Shown one piece after another: positions 11,796-22,987 of a DNA stretch of 64,000 bases (position 1 is the stretch's first letter; each line of letters opens with the position of its first letter). The position numbers and the translations under genes are program-made. Under the pieces are notes generated by a model. That model was not told the DNA's origin. It saw only the letters and a program-made list of their open reading frames with translations, and made no database searches. The DNA is from Cyclina sinensis (Eukaryota > Mollusca > Bivalvia > Venerida > Veneridae): the NCBI GenBank assembly GCA_012932295.1, contig JAAONU010000016.1, positions 16,459,530 to 16,523,529 of the forward strand. Direction: 5' to 3'.

Positions 11796-12900
11796 AATAG
11801 CTTTTGGGTCTATTTATAAAGGTATAGTTACTTTTCAGATTGATTTGAGTAGATAATTTTCTAACATACATTGTATATAAAAATTATAAAGGCAATAGTT
11901 TGTATTTAAAACAAAAATATATTTACAAAGCAATTTGTCATTATATGACCTAATTTAGATAATACTCATAAAATTTCCCAAAAACGCATGCCATCCATTA
12001 TAATTGTTTTGTTTCAGATGCTGACATATTTGCCTATAGTTGTAGTATACATTGATCATTGATCATTGTTACACCACTGGGCACCAGGAAAGACAAAAGA
12101 GAGTGTAATTGTTGAAGAATCTCTAGATAATGCATCTCCATTGAAACTGCATCAAAGAAAAAAAAACAACAGGTTTTGGTTAAAACAGACAGAGCATGCA
12201 GTTGTTGACTGAGATGTTAATTAATTTGTAATTTTTCAGAGTTGATAATTGAGATCATAGTTTCAGCTAACAGTTCTTTCATAAAGTGTTTCATAAAACA
12301 CAACTCAAGCTCCCATTTTGAACTGTTTGTCACTAAAGTTCAACCTTAACCATGAAGTCCTTCCATCTACAGCCTTCAAACATCACAGGTGCATGCACTT
12401 TGATGAGCTCTACCCGCCTGACCCATTCAGTGGTCGAAGGTCAATGTCCCCCCAGGGTTCATGACAGCACTTGTTCCATGTGTTAAATAATTTAAGATGA
12501 ATATATAATTATAAATATAATCAGTTTATATGAAAACTAATGACGTAATGAGCTTCTAATGTTTCGATCAAGGTTAACATAACAATGAAATGAATTGCAA
12601 TTCTAAAAATGGCACATAAAGCATTTTACAGTACGTAATATTCTTGTGTTTTGTTCTGTTTTTAATGATTTTTTTACTGATTTTGCCAAGTCTCATTCTT
12701 TCGAATGTGTGTTTGACCACCACATGCAGGAAAAGTATATTTACACAAAGTAAATAATGTGTTCAAGTCAAGAATAAAAACATTTAAAAAAAATAATTAT
12801 GCAATTAAATGATGTCATTTCTGAAACAAAATTCAGGCAGTTGGATTTCTGAAATTTAATAAGAGGCAGTTTGTAATGTTGAAATGTACTTAAGTTACGT
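11796..12900. other. AT-rich upstream region of the macrodomain gene, no feature recognised
   Basis: No gene or repeat recognised. It is the distal 5' flank of the gene starting near 13124. It could equally be intron if more 5' exons (for example an RRM domain, as in vertebrate PARP14) exist to the left. Confidence 0.4.
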
Positions 12901-13123
12901 ATGCAAAGTTATAAGGAACTTGAGCATAGAAGCGAGGTATAAGAAAACCTTTTATGGCGGACCGGTCATGTGACTTTCGTAATGTCAACAATCAGTTGAT
13001 CAATAATGGAACAGTCTATTTTGAGTTGTTGCATTTAAACTTTGCCAATTCACATCAGGACTAATGATGAGATTAAAACAGGCTGATTTATGACTTTTCA
13101 CTGATACAAAGAAATCAATCACC
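12900..13123 (+). promoter_or_regulatory. Possible promoter and 5' UTR of the macrodomain gene
   Basis: Just upstream of the first usable ATG there is a locally CG-richer patch (GGCGGACCGGTCATGTGACT near 12957) and a TATA-like GAGGTATAAGAAAACC near 12933. The ATG at 13124 has A at -3 in ATCACCATGC, a good start context. No experimental or comparative support is available, and an alternative reading (acceptor at 13184) would make this region intronic. Confidence 0.25.
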
Positions 13124-14762
13124 ATGCAGTCCTGCGAGAAGTTATTGAGGTATAGAAACAGTAAAATATTTTATCTACTTTCAGATGTAAAAATGGAAGA
13201 AGGTTGGCCTGGTCCAAGCTTTGCTAAGGTTGCTTTAGAGTCAACAAAACTGGAAATAAAGTGGTCAGTCCAAAAACCACCACTAACATACTCACTAGCT
13301 GAGTTCATTCAACCATGTATTGTGCAGTTTGCATTAGCTTCAAAACAATGGCGAGCTGACATTTTGAAAAAGTTAGCGAATGAGAAAATTTACTTTAGTA
13401 ATGAGCTTGATTCAGCATACCAATACTTAATACTGACTGTAACAACAGTTCCTGCATTTGAATCAGAAAAAGATGTAAAGAGCTATGTACATAATGCACT
13501 TCTTGAATCCTTCAGAGAAATTGACTGTTTGAAGATAAACAAGTCAAATAGCAACTGTAGTGCAGTTTTTCAGTTACAGAAGGATGAAATATCTTCTCTT
13601 TTATCAGAGGAAAAATTGATGTTATTCAATGGGAAGGAAGCGATGTACCTAGTTGCAAGAAAGTACATAATAGAATCCTATAGAAACAAGTTTAAACTCA
13701 ACTATTCTGAGATACCTTTGCTACAAGATTGCAAAAAGCCAGACATAGTGATCAAAATATTTCAGTTTGACAAAAAACTTAAGAGTCAGCATTCTGATGT
13801 AGAAATTGTGTTAAGAAACAACACTGTATGGATAACTGGATCAGCCATAGCTGTTGAAAAAGCAGCAAAAAAGATGAAAAATTTGTGGGCAAATGTCACT
13901 AAGGAAACTGTTGAATTCGACAAAGCTGACCACCTGAAATTATTACTTGATGAAGAAGGTATTGAGAACGTTAGTGTTCTTGATTTTTTCAGAAAAAGTT
14001 TAACTGAAAAAAAAATAGTATGTCATGTTGAAACTGGCTCATGTTCAGATGGTCCATGCGTATATGTTTATAGCCTTAACAAAGAGAGTTTAAAGAAAGC
14101 TAAAGAAGTTGTGAGGGGATGTGTAAATGATCAAACTGTTACCAAACAACGTTGGAAAAGGATTGAACCATTGGTAAAAGGATTTCTCAAGGAGAAAAAA
14201 TTGAAATTGTTGACAGAGACTGAAAAGTCAGTTTACTTTATTTGTACGAGGGACATTTCTGTTAAACTCAATGAAGATATACGAGACAGCGATGACAGAA
14301 AATTACCACCAATATTAAGTGATTATTTATCACATCATGGTAAAAAAAATCTTGAAAAACTGGCTGAAGAGAAAAATGTCAGTGTTACAGTTGATCAAAA
14401 AAAACATATACTTAGTATCAGTGGTAACATAGAAAGCATAAAAGCATTTACGAGCAGTTTCAAAGATTCCTATGCTTGTGTTGTTGTTTCAGTAGATGTA
14501 ACACCAAGTCTTATTTATGATTGTCAAGACAGTCTCTCTAGAATTGCAGCTTCACACAGATGTTGTGTGGAGACAAGATTTGCAGGAAATAAAGAGCCCT
14601 TACCTGAGGATTTGAAATATGTTGTCAGCTGGCAAAATAAGCATTTAACAGGAAAGGTCACATTAGTGTCAGGAAATATGGAAGATTTACGGACAGATTT
14701 CAGGATTGTTTTTGTAACAGACACATTATTTCCATTGCACAAGACCTCCCTGGAAGAGCACA
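13124..14762 (+). CDS. Macrodomain (PARP14-like) gene, exon 1: KH-like modules and start of macro A
   Basis: The long exon encodes residues 1-546 and ends at donor CACA|GTAAGTAT (phase 1). The sequence is rich in Lys and Glu and shows repeated modules that end in a beta strand and helix of the type VWITGSAIAVEKAAKKMKNL (about residues 245-265) and ILSISGNIESIKAFTSSFKD (about 425-445). This is the pattern of the KH-like repeats in PARP14-type proteins. The last 40 residues (GKVTLVSGNMEDLRTDF onward) look like the first strands of a macrodomain that continues in exon 2. The start may be Met1 at 13124 or, if TATCTACTTTCAG at 13184 is a real acceptor, the exon may begin at 13185 in phase 1 behind an unseen upstream exon. 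The reading frame is open either way. Its apparent continuation past 14762 to a stop at 14860 is read-through into the intron. ADP-ribose signalling or innate immunity is inferred from the family. Confidence 0.8.
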
Positions 14763-15288
14763 GTAAGTATAATAAACTTCTGCAAGACATCAATAGCTGG
14801 GGTTTCATTAAGACCCAGGAGCTGGGTAAATTACGCGGCTATTATTCTATTTTTCCCTAGCTACCTTTCTTAAAATCAGGCTTATTTTATAACAAACTGG
14901 CAGCAAATCACCTGCCTACTTTACATGTACTCCCTCCAACTCAAAAACTTAATGAAAACCCTGCAATAGATAAAGCTTGGTGAAAGGTGGAAAATAGCCA
15001 TTGAAATATTTTGTATGAAAGATAGCCAGTTCCTTGAAAGAACTTGTTAGTGAAATTTTGATTAATTAAATGGCATATATGAGTAGATTGCCTAACAGTC
15101 AATAAGGTCTTAACATTGAAGTTGAAAGTCAAAAGAAATTGGTCTGTACTTACAAAATGAATGGTGTTATAGTGTCATACATGTTTGAGGGGAGTCACTA
15201 TGGTAAGCATAATAATTTCAGTGCAAATCTGCCCATGTATTATTAGTGAACCTGCAGTGTTTGCAGACCAGTCAAAATAAGGTTTTGT
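14763..15288. other. Intron 1, left part, no further feature
   Basis: This is plain AT-rich intron sequence between the exon 1 donor and the inverted-repeat heptad element. Nothing else was recognised. Confidence 0.5.
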
Positions 15289-15319
15289 ATGGAACGCCTG
15301 CACTGCCTTAATATAATGA

Positions 15320-16720
15320 ATACTAGTTTGTCATGTACATGTAAATACAACAATTTGTGCTGTGCAATATTTAGTTCGTTATGTACAGAGTTTAGTTTGT
15401 TATGTAGAAACAATAGTTTGTCTTGTGCAATTACAAGTTCGTTATGTACAGAGTTTAGTTTGTTATGTAGATAAAATAGTTTGTCTTGTGCAATTATAAG
15501 TTCGTGATGTACAAAGTTTAGTTTGTTGTGTAGATAATATAGTTTGTCTTGTGCAACTATAAGTTCGTGATGTACAAAGTTGAGTTCGTCATGTAGATAA
15601 AATAGTTTGTCTTGTGTATTTATAAGTTCGTTATGTACAAATTTAATAAAATAGTCTGTCTTGTGCATTAATTAGTTCATTATGTAGATAAAATAGTTTG
15701 TCTTGGGCATTTATTAGTTTTTTATGAAGATAAAATAGTTTGTCCTATGCATTCATTAGCTTGTTATGTAGATAAAATAGTTTGTCTTGTGCATATATTA
15801 GTCTGTTATGTAGATAAAATAGTTTGTCCTGTGCATTTATCAGTTCATTAATATGTAGATGAAATAGTTTGTCTTGTGCAATTATAAGTTTGTTATGTAG
15901 AAAAAATAGTTTGTCCTGTGCATTTATCAGTTTGTTATGTAGATAAAATAGTTTGTCTTGTGCAATTATTAGTTCGTTATGTAGATAAAATAGTTTGTCT
16001 TGTGCAATTATAAGTTTGTTATGTACACAGTTCAGTTCGTTATGTAGATAAAATAGTTTGTCCTGTGCATTCATCAGTTCGTTATGTAGATAAAATAGTT
16101 TGTCTTGTGCAATTATAAGTTTGTTATGTACACAGTTCAGTTCGTTATGTAGATAAAATAGTTTGTCCTGTGCATTCATCAGTTCGTTATGTAGATAAAA
16201 TAGTTTGTCTTGTGCAATTATAAGTTTGTTATGTACACAGTTTAGTTTGTTATGTAGATAGAATAGTTTGTTTTGTGCAATTATTAGCTGTTATGTAGAT
16301 AACTTTGTCTTGTGCAATTATTAGTTTGTTATGTAGATAAAACAGTTTGTCATGGGCATTTATTAGTTTGTTATGTTGATAAAATAGGATGTCTTGTGCA
16401 ATTATTAGTTCGTTATGTAGATAAAATAGTTTGTCTTGTGCAATTTGTAGTTCGTTGTGTAGATAAAACAGTTTGTCTTGTGCATTTATTAGTTTGTTAT
16501 GTAGATAAAATAGTTTGTCTTGTGCAACTATAAGTTCGTAATGTATAAAGTTTAGTTTGTTATGTAGATAAAATAGTTTGTCTTGAAGAATAATAAGTTT
16601 GTGTTGTACATAGTTTAGTTTGTTATGTAGATACAACAGTTTGTCGTGTGCATTTATAGGTTCGTGTTGTACAAAATTTAGTTCGTTATGTACATTTATT
16701 AGTTTGTGATGTGCATTTTT
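15320..16720 (-). repeat. Left arm tandem array of the heptad element
   Basis: 21-bp monomers are arranged as 42-bp (two-monomer) and 63-bp (three-monomer) units. On the minus strand they read as 7-residue steps each led by Leu, such as LIIAQDK and LFYLHNK. Three minus-strand open frames (15243-15668, 15745-16179, 16250-16771) cover most of it, separated by stops or frame slips. The arrangement is less regular than in the right arm. Coding function is not supported, because a period divisible by three keeps frames open by itself. Confidence 0.85.
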
Positions 16721-16849
16721 CATTATGATGATGATGATATAAAAGGGAGAAAAACTATAACTAATTAGCATGAATTTGACGTCACGTTTTCGTGCTACAT
16801 TAGCGCCTAAAATATTGTTGAAATTGGGGGAGACTCTGACAAACTTGAT

Positions 16850-17650
16850 TATGTAGGCTGGTCATGACCAATAGATGACCTCTGTAGTTTTATCAGGTCA
16901 CCAGATCAAAGGCCAAGATCACAGTAACCTTGAAAAGCAAAACGGTTTCCGATAAATAACCATAGAACGCTTGGGCACATGTTCCTCAGACTTGGTATGT
17001 AGGTTGGTCATGACCAATTTTGCTTTACAGGTCACCGTGCAAAGGTCACAGTGACTTTGAATAGCAAAAAGTTTCCAATCAAGTTTTATAGAAGGCTTAG
17101 GCCAAGCGCCTCAGGACTTTAAAGACAGGTTAGTTATGACCAGTAGATGACTCCTGTAGTTTTTCAGGTCATTAAGTCAAAGTTCAAGGTCACAGTGACC
17201 TTGAAAAGCAATACAGTTTCCGATCAATAACTATAGAATGCTTGGTTCAGATTCCTCAAACTTGGTATGCCGGTTGGTCATGGCCACTAGATGAATCCTA
17301 TAGCTTTTCAGGTCACCAGTACAAAGGCAAAATGATTTCCGATGAATAACTATAGAACGTTTTGGCCAAGATCCCTAAAACTTCAGGAAAAGGTTTGTCA
17401 TGGCCGGTAGATGACCCCTATTGATTTTAGGATCATTCCGTCAAAAGCCAAGGTCGTCGTAGTGACCTTAAAATCATAACGGTTTCCGATCAAAAATTAT
17501 AGAACGCTTGGGTTTAGGTCCCTCAAACTTGACCATGACAAATAGATGACATTTATAATTTTACAGATCACCAGGTCAAGGGCCAAGGTGACACTGACCT
17601 TGAACAGCAAAACGGTTTCTGATCAATAACTGTAGAATTCTTTGGCTCAT
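16850..17650 (+). repeat. Central spacer of the heptad element: about 145-bp tandem repeats
   Basis: About five degenerate units contain GTTGGTCATGACCA, AGATGACCCCTAT-like, AGGTCACC..CAAAGGTCA and ACGGTTTCCGATCAATAAC. The unit is the same type as the large array at 22988-25235. It has no recognisable head or tail here, so it is either a fragment that landed between the arms or an original spacer. Confidence 0.7.
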
Positions 17651-17823
17651 GCCTAACTTATTTTTATGGCTGCCTGTAGGGATTTATTTTAGAAATACCC
17701 AGATTCTAGGGATAAGACTCAACTGTACAACACGAACTTATCATTGCATAAGACAGACTATTTTACCTACATAACAAACTAAACTTTGTACATCACGAAC
17801 TTATAACTGCACATGACAAACTG

Positions 17824-19497
17824 TTGTTTCTACATAACAAACTACACTTAGTACATCACAAACTAATAATTGTACAAGACAAACTATTTTATCTATATAA
17901 CATACTGAACTTTGTACATCACGAAGTAATAATTGCACATGACAAACTGTTGTTTCTACAAAACAAACTACACTTTGTACATCACGAACTAACAATTGTA
18001 CAAGACAAACTATTTTATCTACACAACATATTTAACTTTGTACATCACGAACTAGTAATTGAACAAGACAAACTATTCTTTCTGCATAACGAACTAAATT
18101 TTGTACATCACCAACTAATAATTGCACAAGACAAACTTATTTATCTACATAACAAACTAAATTTTGTACATCACAAACTAATGATTGCACAAGACAAACT
18201 ATTTTATCTACATAATGAACTACACTTTGTACATCACGAACTAGTAATTGCACAAGACAAACTATTTTATCTACATAACAAACAAAATTTTGTACATCAC
18301 GAATTAAAAAATGCACAAGACAAACTTATTTATCTACATAACAAACTAAATTTTGTACATCACAAACTAATGATTGCACAAGACAAACTATTTTATCTAC
18401 ATAATGAACTACACTTTGTACATCACGAACTAGTAATTGCACAAGACAAACTATTTTATCCACATAACAAACTAAATTTTGTACATCATGAATTAAAAAA
18501 TGCACAAGACAAACTTATTTATCTACATAACAAACTACACTTTGTACATCACATACTTATAATTGTACAAGACAAACTATTTTATCTACATAACAAACTA
18601 AAATTTGTACATCACGAACTAATGATTGCACAAGACAAACTATTTTATCTACATAACGAGCTACACTTTGTACATCACGAAGTAATAATTGCACAAGACA
18701 AACTTATTTATCTACATAACAAACTCAATTTTGTACATCACAAACTAATGATTGCACAAGACAAACTATTTTATCTACACAACATATTTAACTTTGTACA
18801 TCACGAACTAGTAATTGCACAAGACAAACTATTCTTTCTGCATAACGAACTAAATTTTGTACATCACCAACTAATAATTGCACAAGACAAACTTATTTAT
18901 CTACATAACAAACTAAATTTTGTACATCACAAACTAATGATTGCACAAGACAAACTATTTTATCTACATAATGAACTACACTTTGTACATCACGAACTAG
19001 TAATTGCACAAGACAAACTATTTTATCTACATAACAAACTAAATTTTGTACATCACGAATTAAAAAATGCACAAGACAAACTTATTTATCTACATAACAA
19101 ACTAAATTTTGTACATCACAAACTAATGATTGCACAAGACAAACTATTTTATCTACATAATGAACTACACTTTGTACATCACGAACTAGTAATTGCACAA
19201 GACAAACTATTTTATCTACATAACAAACTAAATTTTGTACATCACGAATTAAAAAATGCACAAGACAAACTTATTTATCTACATAACAAACTAAAATTTG
19301 TACATCACGAACTAATGATTGCACAAGACAAACTATTTTATCTACATAACGAGCTACACTTTGTACATCACGAAGTAATAATTGCACAAGACAAACTTAT
19401 TTATCTACATAACAAACTAAAATTTGTACATCACGAACTAATAATTGCACAACACAAACCTATTTATCTACATAACGAACTGGTATTCATCATATAG
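17824..19497 (+). repeat. Right arm heptad array containing a 557-codon open frame
   Basis: The frame encodes about 26 copies of a 21-residue unit of the type FVHHELIIAQDKLFYLHNKL. Each unit is three heptads led by Leu, Val or Phe-Leu. At DNA level the steps are 21 bp, 63 bp and a higher-order 189-bp unit (LMIAQ, LVIAQ and LKNAQ variants in fixed order), repeated around 18136-18514 and again around 18890-19268. The array continues upstream to about 17727, where the frame has a stop in place of the usual Gln codon. Most monomer differences change the residue, which fits neutral satellite growth rather than selection on protein. There is no evident start context, signal or neighbour gene. I treat it as a repeat, not as a gene. 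A coiled-coil-like product cannot be excluded. Confidence 0.85.
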
Positions 19498-19516
19498 AGG
19501 CAGCTCAGGCGTTCCA

Positions 19517-20113
19517 TAGTTTTGTGTCAGTACAGCCCTTAAGATATTCAAGTTTTATTGAAAATCAGTTATGCTTTTAATGTATTCAACTTTCATCCCA
19601 GTATAATTGTGTAGTTTTAAAAAGTACATGTAAATAAATGTTAGACCACTGTACTCAGAACATTTACTTAATAATTCTCCCAAATGAACTTTCAGTCTCT
19701 TCCTGTGTCTTCACCCCAGAAATATTTGAAATATTTCCTACTATACATGTTTACTCTGTAAATATTCATTAGCAATTTAATTCTGTGCATTAATCTGTAC
19801 ACATCATTTATGAATTTACAGTTAACAAACCTTGAATGCCAACACTTACCATTTATTTCACTTGTAAATAACACTGTTTCAAGCTCCATATGATGTCTCT
19901 GTGCTGATACTGCAGTTTTAATCCACACACACTGTCACTGTATTGCAACTGTATTATTATTATTGTTATAAGTTATTATTATTAAGCAGTGAGCAGATTT
20001 GTCCACTTTAAATTTTGTTCACCAGTTAGAGTTATTTTATAATAACTAGGTTTGCATTATTTCGAAAATTTGGAAAATTGGTGAAATCTTTAATGAATTA
20101 ATAACTTTTTCAG
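19517..20113. other. Intron 1, right part, no further feature
   Basis: AT-rich intron sequence leading to the acceptor ACTTTTTCAG at 20104-20113. No repeat or RNA was recognised. Confidence 0.5.
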
Positions 20114-20554
20114 AAAAATATGTAACCTACCCTACTTCTGGTTCCACCTTCAAAACAAGTGAAAAAATGAAACTTGGTCAAGCTCTACCATATAGGAAGG
20201 AAGGAAAATGTACAACAAAAGCCATTGTAGTGTCAAAAGCCAACCCAACTTCAGAGGGATCTTGCATTGACCGACAAACTTTGAAGACATCATTGCTGGG
20301 ACTATTGGAAGATGCAGAAGCACATTCTGCTAGGCGAATTGCTATTGCAATTGGCTTGATTGATGAAAGGTTGATGAAGCTGTGCATGGCCACAGTTTTG
20401 TCTGTGCAGCAAAGGTTGCTTCAGTTTGAAACATATCTGTTCTGTCCACCAAACACTGTAGATGAAACAGCACAGATTATAGATGACCAATACCAGGAGG
20501 AAGGGCGAGGTCATTTTAGAGAGGTACACATGGACAACATAAACTTAAAAAAAG
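20114..20554 (+). CDS. Macrodomain gene, exon 2: rest of macro A and first strand of macro B
   Basis: It starts after ACTTTTTCAG in phase 1 and encodes residues 547-693. KLGQALPYRKEGKCTTKAIV looks like the central strands of a macrodomain. It is followed by a helix (TLKTSLLGLLEDAEAHSARR) and a strand IAIAIGLIDERL, where functional macrodomains have FPAxGTGxxGFP. The ADP-ribose phosphate-binding loop is therefore lost in macro A. The end, HFREVHMDNINLKK, is the first strand of macro B. The only frame-consistent 3' end is AAAG|GCAAGT, a GC donor in phase 1. The next GT (20559) would leave phase 2, which neither acceptor of exon 3 accepts. Confidence 0.75.
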
Positions 20555-21717
20555 GCAAGTCAGTGTATTTGCTTTCTACCAGTATGTTTGTTGTTTTCCA
20601 TTTACAGGCTTGGAGTAGCAATCTTTAGTTACTTTATCCTAGCTTTTAGCTCACCTGAGCAAAGTGCTGAGGGTGAGCTTTTCTGATCAGTCTTTGTCTG
20701 TCGTATGTTGTCCATCCTTGGTCAACTTTTCATTCAAACAACATTTCCTCTGAAACCAATAAGCAAAATTTAATGAAACTTGCCTGGGATGTTTCTTGCA
20801 TGAAGCTCTACCAAGATTGTTCAAATGGTTCTGGTCCATTGCATTTCTGGTTACCTGGAGCTAAAAATAGATTTAAAAAGTTGGATCTTTAAAAATCTTC
20901 TCCAAAACCTCAAGGCCTAGAGCTAAGATATTTGGTACGAAGCACCATCTAGTGGACCTCTACCAAGTTTGTTCAAATAATGACCCTGGGGTCAGAATTG
21001 ACCTCACCCCAGGGGTCAGTTGATTTTACTTAGATTTATATAGGGAAAACTTAAAAATCTTCTTTTCAGAAACCACAAGGCCTAGAGTTTAGATATTTGG
21101 TATGCAGCATTGTCCAGTGGACTTCTACCAAGTTTGTTCAAATCATTGGCCCTTGGTCAAAAATGGCCCCGCCCCGGGGGTCACATGTTTTACATAGAGT
21201 TGTATAGGAAAACCTTTAAAGAATATTCTTGTCAGAAACCGCAAGGCCTAGAGTTTAGATATTTGGTGTGTAGGATTGTCCAGTGGACCTCTTCTAAGTT
21301 TGTTCAAATCATAGCCACTGGGTCAAAATTGTCCCTGCCCTTGGGGTCACTTGTTTACATAGAGTTATATAGGAAAAAGTTTAAAGTCTTTACATCAGAA
21401 ACCAAAAGGCATAGAGCTTTGATTTTCGTATGTAGCATTGTCAAGAGTACCTCTACCAAGTGTGTTCAAATCATGGCCCCTGTGTCAAAAATGGCCCCAC
21501 CCCAATGGTCACATATTTTACATAGAGTTTTCAGATACCACAAGGCCTGAGTTTAGATATTTGGTGTACAGCATTGTCTATTGGACCTCTGCCAAGATTG
21601 TTCAAATCATAGCCACTAGGTCAAAAAAGGTCCTGCCCCAGGGGTCACGTTTTACATTAGTTACATAGGAAAAACTTAAAAAATCTTCTTGTCAGAAACC
21701 ACAAGCCTAGAGTTATT

Positions 21718-22795
21718 ATGTCTCCCCCCAAAAATGGGGGAGACATATTGCTTTTCCCCCGGTTGTCCGTCCGTCCGTCCATCCGTCTGTCCATCACAAA
21801 ATCGTGTCTGCTCTGTATCTTCCAAAGCCCTTGAAGGATTTTTATGAAACTTGGGTCAGATGTTCACTTCATCAAGGCGACATGCAGAACCCACTTTGCT
21901 GGTGTGGTGTCTCAAGGTCAAGGTCACACTTGGAGGTTAAATGTCAAATGCCACAAAATCGTGTCCGCTCTGTATCTTCAAAAGCCCTTGAAGGATTTTT
22001 ATGAAACTTGGGTCAAATGTTCACCTCATCAAGGTGACTTGCAGAACCCACTTTGCGGGTGTGGTGTCCCAAGGTCAACGTCACACTTGGAGGTTAAATG
22101 TCAAATGCCACAAAATCCTGTCCGCTCTGTATCTTCAAAAGCCCTTGAAGGATTTTTATGAAACTTGGGTCAGATGTTCACCTCATCGGGGGAGACATAA
22201 TTATTGTTTTTCCCCGGTTGTCTGTCTGTCCATCCGTCTGTCCGTCACAAAATCGTGTCCGCTCTGTATCTACCAAAGCCCTTGAAGGATTTTTATGAAA
22301 CTTGGGTCAGATGTTCACCTCATCAAGGCGACATGCAGAACCCACTTTGCGGGTGTGGTGTCTCAAGGTCAAGGTCACACTTGGAGGTTAAATGTCAAAT
22401 GCCACAAAATCCTGTCCACTCTGTATCTTCAAAAGCCCTTGAAGGATTTTTATGAAACTTGGATCAGATGTTCACCTCATCAAGGCGACATGCAGAACCC
22501 ACTTTGCGGGTGTGGTGTCTCAAGGTCAAGGTCACACTTGGAGGTTAAATGTCAAATGCCACAAAATCCTGTCCACTCTGTATCTTCAAAAGCCCTTGAA
22601 GGATTTTTATGAAACTTGGATCAGATGTTCACCTCATCAAGGCGACATGCAGAACCCACTTTGCGGGTGTGGTGTCTCAAGGTCAAGGTCACACTTGGAG
22701 GTTAAATGTCAAATTTTACAATCGTCTGATTCAATACTGCCTGCAGCAACTGGCTGGGGGGAGACATATGTTTTTGTTCAATCAAAAACCATTTC
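21718..22795 (+). mobile_element. ATGTCTCCCC-family tandem-core element, copy 1 (157-bp units)
   Basis: The hairpin head is ATGTCTCCCCCC, spacer AAAAATGG, then GGGGGAGACAT, followed by GTCCGTCCGTCC. The core has units of exactly 157 bp in several places (AAATCGTGTCCGCTCTGTAT, ATTTTTATGAAACTTGGGTC, CAAGGTCAAGGTCACAC). A second partial head at 22190-22250 suggests an internal duplication. The end carries GGGGGGAGACATATG at about 22756. The overlapping frames of 66-117 codons here are the same unit read in different copies. Confidence 0.8.
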
Positions 22796-22987
22796 TAGTA
22801 TTTAGATATTTGGTGTGCAGTATTTTCTAGTGGACCTTTACCAAGTTTGTTCAGATCATGACCCTGGGGTCAAAACTGGCCCCACCAGGGGGGTGGGGGT
22901 CATTTGATTTTACACAAGGACTTATGAAGGGAAAACTTAAAAAATCTGCTGCTCTGAAACACCAAGGGCTAGACCTTCAATTGTTAT

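Larger units (their letters stand above)
15289..19516. mobile_element. 4.2-kb inverted-repeat element made of 21-bp heptad-coding repeats
   Basis: The ends are inverted copies: left 15289-15323 begins ATGGAACGCCTG, and right 19482-19516 ends CAGGCGTTCCAT. By eye 30 of 35 positions match. Inside, each arm is a tandem array of related 21-bp monomers starting AACTA and ending ACA-like. The monomer runs on the minus strand in the left arm (about 15320-16720) and on the plus strand in the right arm (about 17727-19490). The middle (about 16725-17700) is a different tandem repeat. The whole element sits in intron 1 of the macrodomain gene. No transposase was found. No target duplication was clearly identified. 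Confidence 0.7.

Noticed and set aside
14524..14808. 94-codon minus-strand frame inside exon 1
   Set aside because: It lies opposite the well-supported coding exon and shows no domain; it is a shadow frame.
15243..19497. CRISPR-like array of regular repeats
   Set aside because: Repeats are contiguous and all mutually related with no unique spacers, and the context is eukaryotic.
20559..20640. Continuation of exon 2 to the stop at 20628
   Set aside because: It would end the protein in the first strand of macro B, while exon 3 continues that domain in frame after splicing at 20554.
21804..22830. Overlapping plus-strand frames of 66-117 codons
   Set aside because: All are copies of the same 157-bp repeat unit in the ATGTCTCCCC element; the reading frame is repeat-driven.
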